Positions 45,706-57,989 are shown, counted from the stretch's first letter. The stretch is 64,000 nt of DNA from Magicicada septendecula (GCA_034769895.1 CM068373.1:196458134-196522133); one strand, 5' to 3'. Translations and numbers: made by a program. Notes: generated from the letters alone by a model not told the origin.

Positions 45706-46615
45706 TCAAATTTAAGAAAAATATAATTTATTCTATTTTATTGTAGTAGAAAAGTGCTCGTTTTATTTTCTTTTTTTTTTATACATTGTATGTCAACACA
45801 ATAAGAAAAGGTCAAATTTCAATTAGTACAAAGAAAATATTATATAATTCTAGTATACATCAATAAGTGTGGGGAAATTTTTTCAAACACACTATAGAGT
45901 AAAGGCAATATAGTTACTAAAGAAACTCTTGGTCCTCTTCTGTAAAATGTAATAAGATATGAGTGAATTGCATATAGCGAAATAATACTTTTTTGTAATG
46001 AAATGTTAAGAGACTTGTTAAGTCATTTGAAGCAGATAATAGAACAGCAGAGAAGTGGATAATTAAATTAATGTCAGCAGTCAACAAAACATTAATTCCA
46101 TTATCAATTGATGTTATACAATGGTTCAACAATTTTAATAATACTGAGGGAGAAACAGTAGGATCAATACTCTTTTTCTAATACAGTGAAATTCAGTATA
46201 ACAATAATCTCCTGTATTGTATTAATTCCTCAACAGTATTAATTCCATTAGGGGCTAATGTAAAATTGCTATAGATTTAATGGTGGTCTCGATAATTACA
46301 GACCTCTATTACAATTATTTCTTTCAGCCTGTTACTATACTTTTCTCGTGGTACATTAACAATAAAAGTGTGAAAGTATCTGGAAGACTTATCCGTGTCA
46401 CTTAAAAAGCACAGTCTTGTTGATTTTGCCTGTGACTTTCAGAACCACATGGCCGCCTATCAAACTCCTGTTGGTTCAGGAGGGGAGAGTACTAGTACAA
46501 GCTTCTAAGAAAATCTTTCCTGCAAGCCTGAAGAATCTGAACAATAACAGTTGGTTTAAATTTGTTCAGTAACTATTGTCTATGTTTTGAACTTGCAGAT
46601 CTTGTCTGTGTGAGA
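45706..46615. other. Non-coding stretch, nothing identified
   Basis: AT-rich; no coding frame or repeat edge supported. Confidence 0.3.
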
Positions 46616-46619
46616 ATTA

Positions 46620-46850
46620 AATACAGTGGAAAACCAATCCTTAAATTCGTAGTGACCATCAATCAGTGAATTTTTCCAGTGAAGGGTTTGTGAGGATCGG
46701 TCAAAATGTATAACACAATTTTTAAATTATTTGTGTCGACGTTTTGACAGTATTTATTGTCATCATCAGACCTGTGTATGAATACAAAAGAAAATTTCAA
46801 ACACAACAGATCAATTATTTGAGTGAACGTGTTGGTGTATGCTGTAATAA
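46620..46850 (-). mobile_element. Single Penelope-type terminal repeat arm
   Basis: Homologous to one arm of the foldback at 36339-36893, including AGTGAACGTGTTGGTG and GTGAGGATCGGTCAA. The minus-strand core CUGAUGA (46769-46763) has stem II GACAAUA/UACUGUC with one mismatch, but the GAA is changed to AAA. It is an older, diverged copy. Confidence 0.6.
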
Positions 46851-46998
46851 AACTGTGAGACCGTCTCTTATTATCGATTGTTATTTATTTCTTATACTAT
46901 TTGTTATTTATGTTAGAGTTGTATTTACGAAGTTGAAGTTCTTTATGGCTCGCGTTGCAGGCGTCAATCTGTAATATAACGTAGACAACTCTTACTGT

Positions 46999-48761
46999 AT
47001 ACCGTATTTTCTCGCATAATTAACGCACTTTTTTGAAGAAAAATACCGGCAAAAATTTTGGGTGCGTAAATTATTCAAGGATTTCAGATATACCCAAATT
47101 TCATTTGAAATTTATTGACATTTAAAAGATACATTAAATATATTATACACAAAATCAGTTCAACTTATTGAAGTTATCGTCATTTGGCTTAAAATTACGG
47201 TTGAGTTTCCTTCTGAACAATCAAATAGAGTACATAGGCAAGTTGGATACACAGTTTCAAGTACGGACACCGGAAAATATTCTTCCCGTCACGAGCTGAT
47301 AGTACGACCTGAAGCAAAATAAATATGAATTAACGAAAGTACTAACGACGTAAGTAATAATGACACCTGCTAAAAAGGAAGAAAAATAATCTTACCTTTT
47401 ATAGGCTGCCGAGTTGGTCGTCGCCACTGGAACTGGTTTATTTATCGAAACGTCCAAGGGTTGAAGTACTGATGTCAGTCCACCAGAAATCACAGCCAAA
47501 TCGGTTTTCATGGTTTCCAATAATTTTTTAGTGTTTTCCGTCAGATGGCCACAAAAACTGTCCAACACGAGTAGAGCCGGGCACCGAAGGAGAGACCCAA
47601 ACCGCTCTATTTCCCCAAACCGTTCGTATCCAGTCTTCTACGAGTGACGTGTCCATCCACCCTTCTTCTTGGACACGAACGTGGATCCCACGTGGAAATT
47701 TTACTTTCAGCATTGTTTTTTGCTTCAGGACAACGTACGGTGCAAGCTTTCTGCCATCAGCTGTTACAGCAAGCATTACTGTACACCGTTGTTTTTCACT
47801 TCCAGTAGTGCGCACAATAACACTCGATGTTCCTTTCGTATCGATTGTTCGACTTTGTGGCATATCGAAACTGATGGGCATCTGATCTACGTTTCCTATC
47901 TGGGAAAGCAAATATTTCTTCGCTTTCCATTTCCTAATCACGAAGCGATGAAAATCAATGACTTTTTGGTCGAAATCATTCGGCATTCTTTGACATAAGG
48001 ATGTTCTTTTTCGAAGAGAGAATCCATTTCTCTTCATAAATTTAATCACCCAGCCTCGGCTAACCTTAAAATTCGAGACACTGATCCCATGTGCTGCAGC
48101 TATTTCTCGTCCTTTAAAATGCAGCATTTCGTAAGAAACGGCATATCCATCATTGCGTAACGAAATCACATATTTCAGAAGATACTCCTCTAGTTGCGGA
48201 AACTTGCCACTTTTTGGACCGCGAAATGCTTTACGAGACTTGTTGGTCTCTTGAAGGGCAATTTTCTGTTTTCGCCAGTACCGCACGTTACACTCGGTCA
48301 AAGAATATTTGTGGCCTGCTGCCCTATTCCCGTGTGTTTCGGCGTAAGCGATCACTGCAAGTTTATATGACGCAGTATTACTCGAATACTTGCTCATTGT
48401 GGATTAATGAACTACTTTGAGATCACAAAACATCCGTGTACCCGAAACACTCGTAAAATGAGTTTCTACCAGACTGGAATAGATAGTCACTAATCACGTC
48501 TTCGCTGATTCACTCACCGGACTAAAATACCGCAGTGAGTAATAACAGGAAGTTGCACGAGGGTTTTAAATGCGAGGTTGCGCAATAGGAAAGCTACTAC
48601 TTGACATCTTTATTTTGAAACGCACCCGGAACTGCATGATGAAATCATCGAGAAAGTGGGTGCGTCAAATAAGCAAATATTTCTTTTTTCCCACTTTGAA
48701 CCCCCCAGAAATGGGATGCATAAATTATGCGGGGGCGTTAATTATGCGAGAAAATATGGTA
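46999..48761 (-). mobile_element. Pogo/jerky-type DNA transposon, 1.76 kb
   Basis: Terminal inverted repeats of about 27 bp, TACCGTATTTTCTCGCATAA on the left and the complement of TACCATATTTTCTCGCATAA on the right, with TA at both ends. This is the expected border for the pogo branch of Tc1/mariner. It encodes one transposase on the minus strand (48397 to about 47395). Both termini differ by a single base within the repeat, so the element is fairly young. Confidence 0.85.
47395..48397 (-). pseudogene. Pogo/jerky-like transposase, one frameshift
   Basis: ATG at 48397 (MSKYSSNTASYKLAVIAYAE). Domains in order: psq-type helix-turn-helix (residues 1-50), CENP-B/Tc5-type helix-turn-helix (about 60-135, FKVSRGWVIKFMKRNGFSLR), then the DDE domain with first Asp in IGNVDQMPISFD. 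The main frame ends at 47528, but a +1 shift near 47600 recovers PALLVLDSFCGHLTEN (second Asp) and GGLTSVLQPLDVSINKP (third Asp). All three acidic residues therefore survive. A GTAAG donor follows near 47396 and a TTGCTTCAG acceptor near 47307, so the C-terminus may be spliced. With only one shift it may be a sequencing error or a very recent loss. Confidence 0.85.
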
Positions 48762-48764
48762 ATT

Positions 48765-51700
48765 TGTTTCTTTTATTTTATTATTAATTATGGTTGAGTT
48801 TTGAAGTTGAGTTGAATTCCTTTAATTTTCTTTAAATAATAATTATTAGTTGTTTGGTTTAAAAAGTGTTAAAAGAGTTGATTTGATTAATTCCAGTTAC
48901 ATTAACAGTGACTTGTTTATAAAAAAAAATCAAATACTTCGTAATCGCCAAGCGGAACTAGGCCTAGCCGTTGCCCTCGAATAGTGACGGTAGGATCTTA
49001 TAATTTACCTAACACCTCTTGACACCGTTAGAAACGAGGTCCTATGTTTAGATGCACTTTATTGCAATTATGGAAATGGATTAAAATACTTTCAGTTACC
49101 CCTTTAGGTAATAGGATCTTGCTGTAGCCTAGTCCTTCCTTCGAGGTTAGTCAACTTACCGTAATTTTCTTGGAGTTATGTTTTATTTAAATTGTCGTAA
49201 TTGTTCAACTCTTCCTTTACTGTAATTAAAATTCTTATCTTACTTTTCTTTCAATAAAAGGCAATTTAACGTGAATTAGGAAAATTGTTTTGTATTTGTT
49301 TTGAATAATTACAATTCTGTTTACGAAAATATCAGTGTTACACAACACCGGTATCGATTCTTGCTTCCAGTTCTGATTCTATTTTATTTTAATATAATAT
49401 GAAGTGTTACTCAGTAATTGTTTATTAAAATGAATATGATTATATGTAATGTGTGGTCCAGGGAATCGTTTAGTGTACTTAGGCAGAGAACGGTGGGCAA
49501 ATACAAATAACATAATGCGTAAATCAAGTAAAATATAACATTATTTATTTTCCTTTGGGAACATAAAAAAGATCATGAACACACTTATTCTGCCTTAAGG
49601 CGTAAAACTGATTATCACCAAACTACGACATCAAAATACTACTACGTATATCAAAATTACGCAACTCAACACTTCTTGTTAGGCCTATATGCATATGCTT
49701 CACACACACAATCATACACCTTTACATACTTTTTTGATTTTGGTTGAGCTCAACTTTATAATTTATGAAAAAGCCAGTATTTGAATTATTTTGAAATGTC
49801 TACTTTCCTGTTGATGCGTAGAAATTCGACACCTGAGGCGTCTCCTCGTGGCGTGCACTGTTTGCTGTTTTACACTTTTATATCTTACGGCCGAACTGTT
49901 TGTTTATTTTATTTATCACTGGTTAATACATTATTTATACTTTTTGAAAAGTCTAAAACTGGTTGAAATCTCACATTGTTCAAATTACGTCTTATGCTGT
50001 TTATGCGGGCAAAAACGGTACTCAGCCGGCGGTGAGCAAAACTGCCCACGTCCGCTTTGTTTTGCTGTTAATTGACGACTGGCGTTCAGTGTTACAAATT
50101 TTCGTTTGTTGCGTCTTCAAACTGCTTCACCCTGCTCCCCACTATTCGTCTCGTCCTCAGCATTGAAGAGTTTCACTGATCCTAACATCACCTTTTTAAC
50201 ATCATCACAAAATGTTTTTCATCAACAAAATACTTGATGTGTTGGTCACTGGCTAAAAATAGACTTTCGAAATAATCTCATAACCATATATGGCCATGGA
50301 ATTATTTACTGGCTATCGCGTCACCTCAAAGGGGCCTCATCTTTGCATGTTATAGAATTTATGAAATTACACAATAATATTTAGGTAAATTTAGACCCAT
50401 TACAAATATCTCAGTTCGGGGTTCTTGAGATTGATATTAAAGTTCAAAATGTCCACAACGAAGTACTACACATTACAATTGTTTAATCCTTATAGATTAA
50501 TTATAACTAATTTAAATTTAATACACTATGACAAAATAATAATTCAGTTTAATTTGCAACAGCAATATGTCATGGCGGCTCCCAGGGTTCAAACTAACAA
50601 ATAACAAGATGGCCGCTTGTTGTCCAACTAACTTTATGTGAAAATGTCTTCACCATCAGTTTTTACAAATAAAATAAATTACAAGAAATGTTCACCATGT
50701 TTATATTAGATATTGTTTTCTTTTCACTAGTGTTATTGAAGAAAAGTGTTAGTCGATGTATCTTGGTGTTGTGAAGTTGTAACTGTGATATTATAAAAAG
50801 GTTATTCTCTCACCAAACTAGTAGAGATACTTATTCACCTTTTTTTTATTTTATAAGATATTCTTACTCGCTCTTCCTTTGATTTATTATTATTTTATTA
50901 TATCTTCATTTAGATTTTAGGTGTTATAATTTTTCACTTTTTTTTTCCACTCAGATCTGATTCCTTTATACTTTGTTACTCTGGAGAGCACAGAGATGAC
51001 CCGGATAGTTTGGTGTCTAACAATAGAATAAACATTTTGTCTTTTTCCTTCAACTGGCTTGACCAAAATTAGCCAAATTCCCATTGGTCAATACAGTTGA
51101 GTTTAAGTGTCAGGTGACCCGTATTATTTAAAATTTTGACTTTTCTACTCCAACTTAATCCCTACTTAACATTTACTAAACCTTAAATTAGTTAACACCG
51201 TGATATTCCTAATAAAAATACAAATATTTTAACATCTCACAAGATATATGTGAGTGCCCTAATAGTTAATTTAGAAATTTACAAAATTCTGTCTCCTGAT
51301 CATTTATATTAGTTGTGGCACTTACCAAATTATATTACAATTATATTAAACTATTAAAAGGTTGTAGTTAACATTTCATTAAGGCCTATTTTAGTATTTC
51401 TGTCATCTCTTATCAATTTACATAAATGTGACCGTTTACTCTTGATTTACAATAATTTTGTGTAGTCATTGGACTATTACTTTATACTTCATCGTAGTAT
51501 AATGTTTCAGTTTCTAATATTATGTAGCTTTTGGCCTTTTACATTTTTGGCTAATTATAATTATTTCATTACATTACATACAAACATTAACATGAGACAA
51601 ACATTAAAACCGTCTCATGCCCATATGGCTAAAACTCTTAATTCACTAAACCATAACAAATTATTGTATAAAAACATTTTACTCAACTTATACAACACTA

Positions 51701-52600
51701 ACCATTTGTTTTGTATAACTTGTTGAGCTATTTTGTTTAATTACTTCTTATTACTATCAACAAGTTAGGACTTATTATTTATAATGGACACAAACTCTAG
51801 CATTTTCCCTTTAATAAGCCTTAGTGACAAAATAGGTAATTGTTATTAACAAAAGGTTAAAAGTTAAAAGTATTCTTTAAACATTAAACATTGTACTTAC
51901 ATTTTACCACTTTTAATTGAGTGGTTATTTCTAAGGTATATTGAATACCAGTCCCTTCACACATTACCTTGTCTTTTCCTTTAATTACACTTTGCTTTTG
52001 ATTTGTGAATATATTTTGGTTCACTGGCACTGACACTAATACTAACAGTCCTATCTGTATATTTAGTGACTATCATTTCACCATTATCTCTGTATTTCAT
52101 TACAGATTGTCTTTGTAACATTTAAACATTACAAATATAATTAGTTCTTTTTAACTAGTATAATTTACATTTTATTTCATACTACCTTATATTGCATTTA
52201 TTGTGGTCATTTGTCATTTTAAGTTTAATAACTACGTGGGTTAGTTTATTCAGGGTGGTTTTTATGTTGGTTTTAAATTGTAATTTGGGATCTTCCATTT
52301 CGTTGCATTACAATGCGTACGTGCGTGCACATGTGTGTATCTGTGTATGTGAAGGAGCTGAAACAGTTTGTTTTGCATCATCAAAATAATTGCATTATTA
52401 CATATTGGTTTTCTTAAATACAACGAGAAAATTGTAATATCCCAGTACATAATTTATACAATTATTACAATTTAAATTACTCATAATGTAATGGTATTTG
52501 TAATTAATTATAAAAGCAGTAATCGACAACTGCATATTAGAATTGGTACAGAAAAGGTTTATACATAGGCTATACTTTGTGATGGCATGGATGCATACGT
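48765..52600. other. Long AT-rich region without genes
   Basis: No sustained coding frame. At about 50574, ...GTCATGGCGGCTCCCAGG looks like an LTR end (CA) joined to a TGG-starting primer-binding site, similar in layout to 4930. No matching second LTR or pol was found. Otherwise nothing recognisable. Confidence 0.25.
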
Positions 52601-52659
52601 CTGCTCTCCGGTACCAGCGACGCAAACACCTGGCGGCGCGTAATGCCTGACGAACACAC

Positions 52660-52750
52660 AGCGAGCCAATCAGGGATCAGCAGCCGAGACGTGACACCTG
52701 ACGTGTTTGGAGCTAGCCAATCAGTGATCCCGGTCAGCGCATAAAAACAG
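52660..52750 (+). promoter_or_regulatory. Promoter-like cluster: two CCAAT boxes and a TATA box
   Basis: AGCCAATCAGGGATC (52664) and AGCCAATCAGTGATCC (52715) form a repeated CCAAT module. CATAAAAA follows at 52740, about 16 bases after the second. The DNA is clearly GC-richer than its surroundings. Repeated CCAAT plus TATA is a common layout for histone and other strongly transcribed genes. A start site near 52770 is inferred. Confidence 0.5.
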
Positions 52751-52769
52751 CGCCAGTAGAAATTTTTGA

Positions 52770-53068
52770 CACTTCGCCACATCACTTCATTCCTACGCCA
52801 TCGGACGCACAATATCTCCTCTCCTCTCTCGGACGACATCGATGCGGGGTTAGCCGGAAGTAACAGCCGAAGAGTAGAACCGACGTTCTTGCATTCTTCA
52901 CACTCTGGTTCTGCGCCAGCGATGGATTTCGCTGGGCCGGCAGCAGACTCGACACAATCGATGCCGAAAGAAGAGGAGGACTGCAGTGCGCCACGAAGAG
53001 CGGGCGCAGCCGCCGAACATCTCAGTGTGGCTCGGGCAGAACAACCAACATCAGCGTTTTCGCCACAC
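52770..53068 (+). other. GC-rich transcribed-region candidate without a recognised product
   Basis: Between the promoter-like boxes and the histone-type stem-loop. The longest ATG frame (52922, MDFAGPAADSTQSMPKEEED...) runs into the stem-loop and stops inside it, which is not how histone genes end. The interval is too short for most core histone mRNAs. It may be a deleted histone gene, a terminal repeat, or a short non-coding transcript. Confidence 0.3.
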
Positions 53069-53084
53069 GGCCCTTTTTAGGGTC
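53069..53084 (+). terminator. Histone-type 3' stem-loop
   Basis: GGCCCT-TTTT-AGGGTC forms a 6-bp stem with a 4-base loop. It matches the metazoan histone mRNA end (GGYYYU-UHUH-ARRRCC) except for one change that still pairs as G-U. It is preceded by CACAC and followed by ACCAAAA, with AGAGTTGT 15 bases downstream as a possible U7-type element. It sits about 300 bases after the promoter-like cluster. No histone protein is encoded between them in any frame. Confidence 0.55.
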
Positions 53085-53645
53085 ACCAAAAACACTGAGA
53101 GTTGTATGATTGGCGCCATTTGTCATGCAACAAGCCTTTTGTCCAGTGACAACCTATCAACATAGCCATATACATAGTAAAACATAGCCAAATACAGATT
53201 ATAGGGCTGTTCAGTTATGTAAATTATTATAGTGCCAGACTTACCATAATAAGCTTCGAGGTTACGCAATTGTAACAACTCTTCCCCGCCCCTTGCCCTC
53301 CAGTTTTGTTGCATGTTACACCTGGTTATGCGTATGCAAAGGCGGGGAGGGGAGGTCTGTTGCAAAAACTGGCAATACCGCAGTGGCTTTGAAGCTTATT
53401 ATGATACGTCTCACATAATAGAAGTTTTTTTTATCATGTTTCACTCACTACTGGTGTTGAATTGAATCATTAATTTAGAGAATTCTAAATTGCACAATAA
53501 CTGTAGAACTTTACGAACTTGCATCAGAGAATTTACATAATATTACGAACACAGGTTTATGGTAAACCTATCTATCAAGTGAAAATGGATAATACTTCTT
53601 AGATTTTGTTATCCATAATGTGTCCGTTGATTAACTAATTATAAT

Positions 53646-54266
53646 TGTAACACTACTGACTTGGAACACAATAACTATGTAAAAGGTATACTTTTACATA
53701 TGCTATTGTATAGTTTATACATTTACAAAAGAGATAAAAATTTGTATCTACAATAATTGTGTTCTGTGTCATATAATATATTTTGATTATTGAAAAAGTG
53801 CATTCTGTTCCGAGTCAGTAGGGTTATACTTATAATTGGATAATACTTATAATCATATTGTAAATTATTATTTACTGAGAACTAAGTATATATAGAGTAC
53901 TGTAGAATATTGTAAAATTATGTATAAAATAATTATGTTTATAACAATCACACCCTCTCTCATCCATTCTCCCTGTACCCCTCATTCTCTCTACACTCTC
54001 CCTCTCACTCTCTCTCGCTGTCACACTCACTTGGTCTCTCACTCTCTCTGTTTATATATATAGAGTATTTGAACAAATTACACAATACACACAGCAATGA
54101 TCTTTTGAACGATGGTACTAACACCAAAACAGGACAGACAGTGCTCCTAGTGGCAGCCTCTGATGAAGCTCGTAATGAGCAAAAACTGGTTCAGGCAGTT
54201 GGATAAAAATGTGTATCTACAATAATTGTGTCCTGTGTTGTAATAACATATTTTGATTATTGAACA
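53646..54266 (+). mobile_element. Penelope-type terminal repeat remnant with hammerhead-like motif
   Basis: It begins with ACTGACTTGGAACACA, as in the Penelope remnant at 13684. A 62-bp segment (53733-53795) is directly repeated at 54204-54266. Between the copies lies the core CUGAUGA (54160-54166) with stem II GCUC/GAGC, AAA in place of GAA, AACUGGUU, C, and AGGC pairing back with GCCU just before the core. No coding part remains. Confidence 0.65.
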
Positions 54267-54269
54267 CAT

Positions 54270-55075
54270 TATTGAGACATTGGGACAGGAAAAGTATACA
54301 GTAAATGATGTTTTAAGTCTGGTACAGGAATAGATAGAGAAGATGAACAGGCTCTACACAACTGGTTGCTGAGAGGCAGATGAGTTTGATAAAGTAGAAT
54401 AAAATGTTATGTAACTTAATTAACTGCAATCTAAAGTAGACTTTATTTAATAAATATAAAGTGGTTTCAAGGCTTATATTTTTAATGGGTACAGTGTACT
54501 CTTCTATTTAGTAATAGTTTTTCTCATCACCATCATTATCTACACTTCTTGTACTAGGCTTGGAGTCGAACTAGACTTCCCGCATACCCATGATGCCTTA
54601 CACTCGGTTATTTCTTTTGAGAGGCAACCTCTCATTGTTAATTCTCTTTGTGTGGGTGCTTATTTTATTGATGTCAATTTAAATATTAATGTCTTTCCAT
54701 ATACTTTCATTTCGTATTAACTGTCCTGACGACTACACACAATCTGCATAGAAATTTTCCTTTCTTGAGCCTGTATTTGACTTTCAGTAGTCTTTGTTGT
54801 TACCAGCACTTCACTTCCATATACAATGGAACCTTACTAATTCATCACCAACTCAAGCTTTTTACTCTTTTTCTTTATTAACAAGTGAGTAACATATATG
54901 CTCTAATTATATTTGGGGTAAACCAGAAACGTGCTGATTGTGGCCGGGATTCTAATAATAGCCTAGAGAATGGATTGTGGAAATTATTGGTTCCGAGATT
55001 GGGTATTTTGTACTTGTGTAGACGGCACAGTAAGTGTTGTGTTGTTACAGCATAATACATGTCTGAAAAGCTGCT
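54270..55075. other. Non-coding stretch, nothing identified
   Basis: AT-rich, no supported feature before the Tigger-like gene. Confidence 0.3.
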
Positions 55076-55099
55076 TGTGGTCAGTCATGTCTACAAATG

Positions 55100-56530
55100 T
55101 GCACATGATAAAAGTCTCGATTTACCAAAAAAATACGAAATTATGTAGCACCCTTAGAAAGGTGAAAGTGTGACTAGACTGTTGGAAATTTATGGTGTTC
55201 CACCTACCACAATACATGACACCAAGAAGAATGGTGATCGAATTGAAGAGTTTATGTGCAAAACCCAAGCTGCAGAAGGGAATGCGTTGGAAAGAAAAAG
55301 ATTAACGACAGCCACTCTAGAAAAATTGGATGAAGCCATGTTCGTATGGTTCACTCAGCAGCGCTCCCAAGGAATTCCATTAAGAGTGCCAATTATCACT
55401 GAAAAAGCTGTCCAAATTAGTCAAAACTTAGTAGTGACCAAAATTTTAAAGCAAGTCGGGGTTGGCTCCATAGGTTCAAGGAGAGGCATGGTATTCAACA
55501 GCTATAAATTGAAGGAGAGAAGCTCAGTAGTTCAAACAGTGAAATAGTGTTGCGATGTTGGGAAAATTTAAGTGCTCACATTAATAAGCTGGGTTTGTGT
55601 GCAGACCAAGTTATAATTGTGATGAGATGAGATTGTACAAATAATGCTGGCATCTGGGTCAGAATATTCAGCCCCTGGGATATAGGTGAGAAAAGACCAT
55701 AACAATTCTTGTTCCAATGCTAGTGTGAACCATAAAATGCCGTTAGCTGTCATCAACAAGGTGGAAAAACCACAAGCTTTTAAAAATATCAATTGTAATT
55801 TACTGCCTGAAATGTTATCCCCAAAATAATGCATGAATGTACAAAGAAATTTTCCATGGCTGAAAGAGGAATTTTGTCATCAGGTACTGTTTTACTTAAG
55901 AAAAAAAAATTGCCAGAAAAGGCTTTATTAATTTTGGATAATGCTCCCGCCCATCCTTTTGATGATTTAAAAGAATATTCATCTGATTCAAAAGGCATCC
56001 AGTGTATGTTTCATCCTGCTAACACAACAAGCTTACTAAAACCAATGAACCAAGGCGTCATTGAGTCTTAAGAGGTGGTACCGTACAGAAAGTGCGTTTT
56101 ACAAAATTTGGCAGTTTGTGAAAACGATGTGGGCATTGAACAATTTTGGAAGGCATACACTATAAAGGATGTAATATATAATACAGCTGATGCCTGGCAA
56201 AGTATTCCAGAAAACACTCTAAAATCTACCTGGAATACGTTACGGCCATCTGAATTACAAGCAGCGTCTACAGAACCAGAAGGTCTTGACCCCACATCAG
56301 AATTGTTAGATATCTGCCAATCCCTACCAGTATTTAATAGTTTGAGTAAAGACGACATCAAAAATAGGTGTGAAATAGACTTACCGGATGCAGGCTACGA
56401 AATGTTTAGTGATGATGAAATTGTTACATACAGAACTTACAGAAGCTAATGATGAAGAAGATGACCAGCCATTAAAACCTGCAATCTGTCATAAGGAGGC
56501 CATTCAATCACTGGCTATAGCAATCAAGTG
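55100..56530 (+). pseudogene. Tigger/pogo-like transposase, decayed
   Basis: Order of recognisable parts: psq helix-turn-helix with stops (about 55115-55240, ...RLLEIYGVPPTTIHDTKKNG), CENP-B-type helix-turn-helix (TTATLEKLDEAMFVWFTQQR...ITEKA), then the DDE domain in shifting frames. First Asp is at YNCDEMRLYK (about 55609), second at LILDNAPAHP (about 55935). The third is changed, with MNQGV where the family has MDQGV (about 56046). After a frame break the C-terminal part (VIYNTADAWQSIPENTLKST...) is open to 56449. At least four frameshifts or stops mean it is inactive. Terminal repeats were not located. Confidence 0.85.
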
Positions 56531-56649
56531 ACATGAAGGCCAAGATGAAGAAGAACTGCCTAAAATAATTTCACTCCACCAAATACATAATTTGACTCTT
56601 GAAAATTACAGCCAACAGAAGAAAATTACAGATGTTTTCACAGTCATTA

Positions 56650-57215
56650 AATAAATGTTTTTCTTTTGGAATTAAAATGCTTAACTTTTTTGAGTTTGAA
56701 AATTTCCAGCAATAAATATGTTCGAGCATAACATTAGTACTGTACAGTGCTAGTGTTGTAATAAAACATTTTATATTGTCTGTAATGGATTTGTTTCTTA
56801 CGCCCTCATACATTCGTCTATTTCACTAATTTGTCAACCATTTGGTCATGTAGATGACGAATTGGTGAGTTTTACTGTACTAGTAAAGGCAACTTCTTGT
56901 AGAACTTACAAATAGTTTCTTTCTGTACCATACTTTGTTGTTAAAAATTTTCCTTGTACTTCTACAAATGTGGTTAAATTTTATCTGTTTTTCATTCACT
57001 GTCCTTACTGCAACCAAAAACTTTTCCCATACTTGGTATTTTGGTATGGCATTTTGTATTTAATGAAAGTATTTTAGTTATTAATATCAAAATGTTACTG
57101 TTAATTATAAATTACTATTAATGTACAGACAGGAATTATAGATGCATGCAGAACTATATGTTTTTGTGATGTGACAAAACGAATTGCATGTGAAAACAGT
57201 TCATCCGGTTGTGTG
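56650..57215. other. Non-coding stretch, nothing identified
   Basis: AT-rich spacer between the Tigger-like pseudogene and the hAT element. Confidence 0.3.
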
Positions 57216-57226
57216 ATGATGTACAG

Positions 57227-57989
57227 CAGGGGTCTCCAAACTTTTTCACTTGAGGGCGGAATTGAAAAATCTTGGAAGTCACTCGGGCCAACAACGTGCG
57301 CGTGCACACACACATATATATATATTTTGTAAACTTACTTTTTAAGTGTACGAAATAACTCAATAAAATAGGTATTTAAATAAAAATTAAGCAGACTTAT
57401 CAGAAGAAAACAAATTCATTTATTCAAAATAATGTAATAAAAGTAAGGAAAAAATAACATTTAATGATATTTCTTATGTATTATTTTTTGACTTTCTTAT
57501 GTAGGCCCTACGATGAGATGTGTCGAGCGAGTTGCTTCTGCAATATAATGTCTGACCATTTTGGGTCAGATTTTGATGTTCTTATCACTAGAATGAATTT
57601 CAAGTGTTCGTCTGACAAGTTAGCCATGTAAATTGAATTTACAAAGTTCGTTTTTGAAAACGTTTGTTCGGAGATATAGGTCGATCCAAACATTGAAAGC
57701 ATTGCTCTTGCCGAGCGCACAGGGAGAATAGGAATCTTCGTTTTAGGTTGATGCGAGTGAAAAGCGTGATTCATTCAAGGCAGCCAGACGAACAAGCACA
57801 TTAACCACGTTATTGTTTTAAACTTGTACAAAATATAACATTTTACTGAACTTATTTCTTGTTTAGTTATTTAGTAAAATGTTATAATATTTACATATTT
57901 TGACGATCTATTTAAAACTGCACGCAGCATCGGCCGGGTTGCCGCGGCTGAACAATGACCCTTCGCGGGCCGTATTTTGGAGACCCCTG
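57227..57989 (-). mobile_element. Internally deleted hAT element with 8-bp target duplication
   Basis: The ends CAGGGGTCTCCAAACTTTTT (57227) and, in reverse complement, CAGGGGTCTCCAAAATACGG (57989) are typical hAT termini. The exact 8-bp duplication ATGTACAG flanks it (57219-57226 and 57990-57997). The 763-bp body retains only the transposase C-terminus, so it is a deletion derivative mobilised in trans. The perfect target duplication indicates a fairly recent insertion. Confidence 0.92.
57508..57774 (-). pseudogene. hAT transposase C-terminal dimerisation region
   Basis: Minus-strand frame with AMLSMFGSTYISEQTFSKTN and YMANLSDEHLKFILVIRTSK. The SxFGSTYxCEQxFSxM...NLxDxHL block is the hAT C-terminal domain as found in ZBED5/GTF2IRD2-related proteins. 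The domain proper is open, but the catalytic core and zinc finger are missing, and upstream coding continues only in another frame. Confidence 0.8.

Noticed and set aside
47649-47998. Plus-strand frames within the pogo/jerky gene
   Set aside because: Shadows of the minus-strand transposase, which has clear domains and catalytic residues.
52922-53080. Open frame MDFAGPAAD... as a protein product
   Set aside because: It terminates inside the stem-loop and has no homology I recognise; base composition alone explains the open frame in GC-rich DNA.
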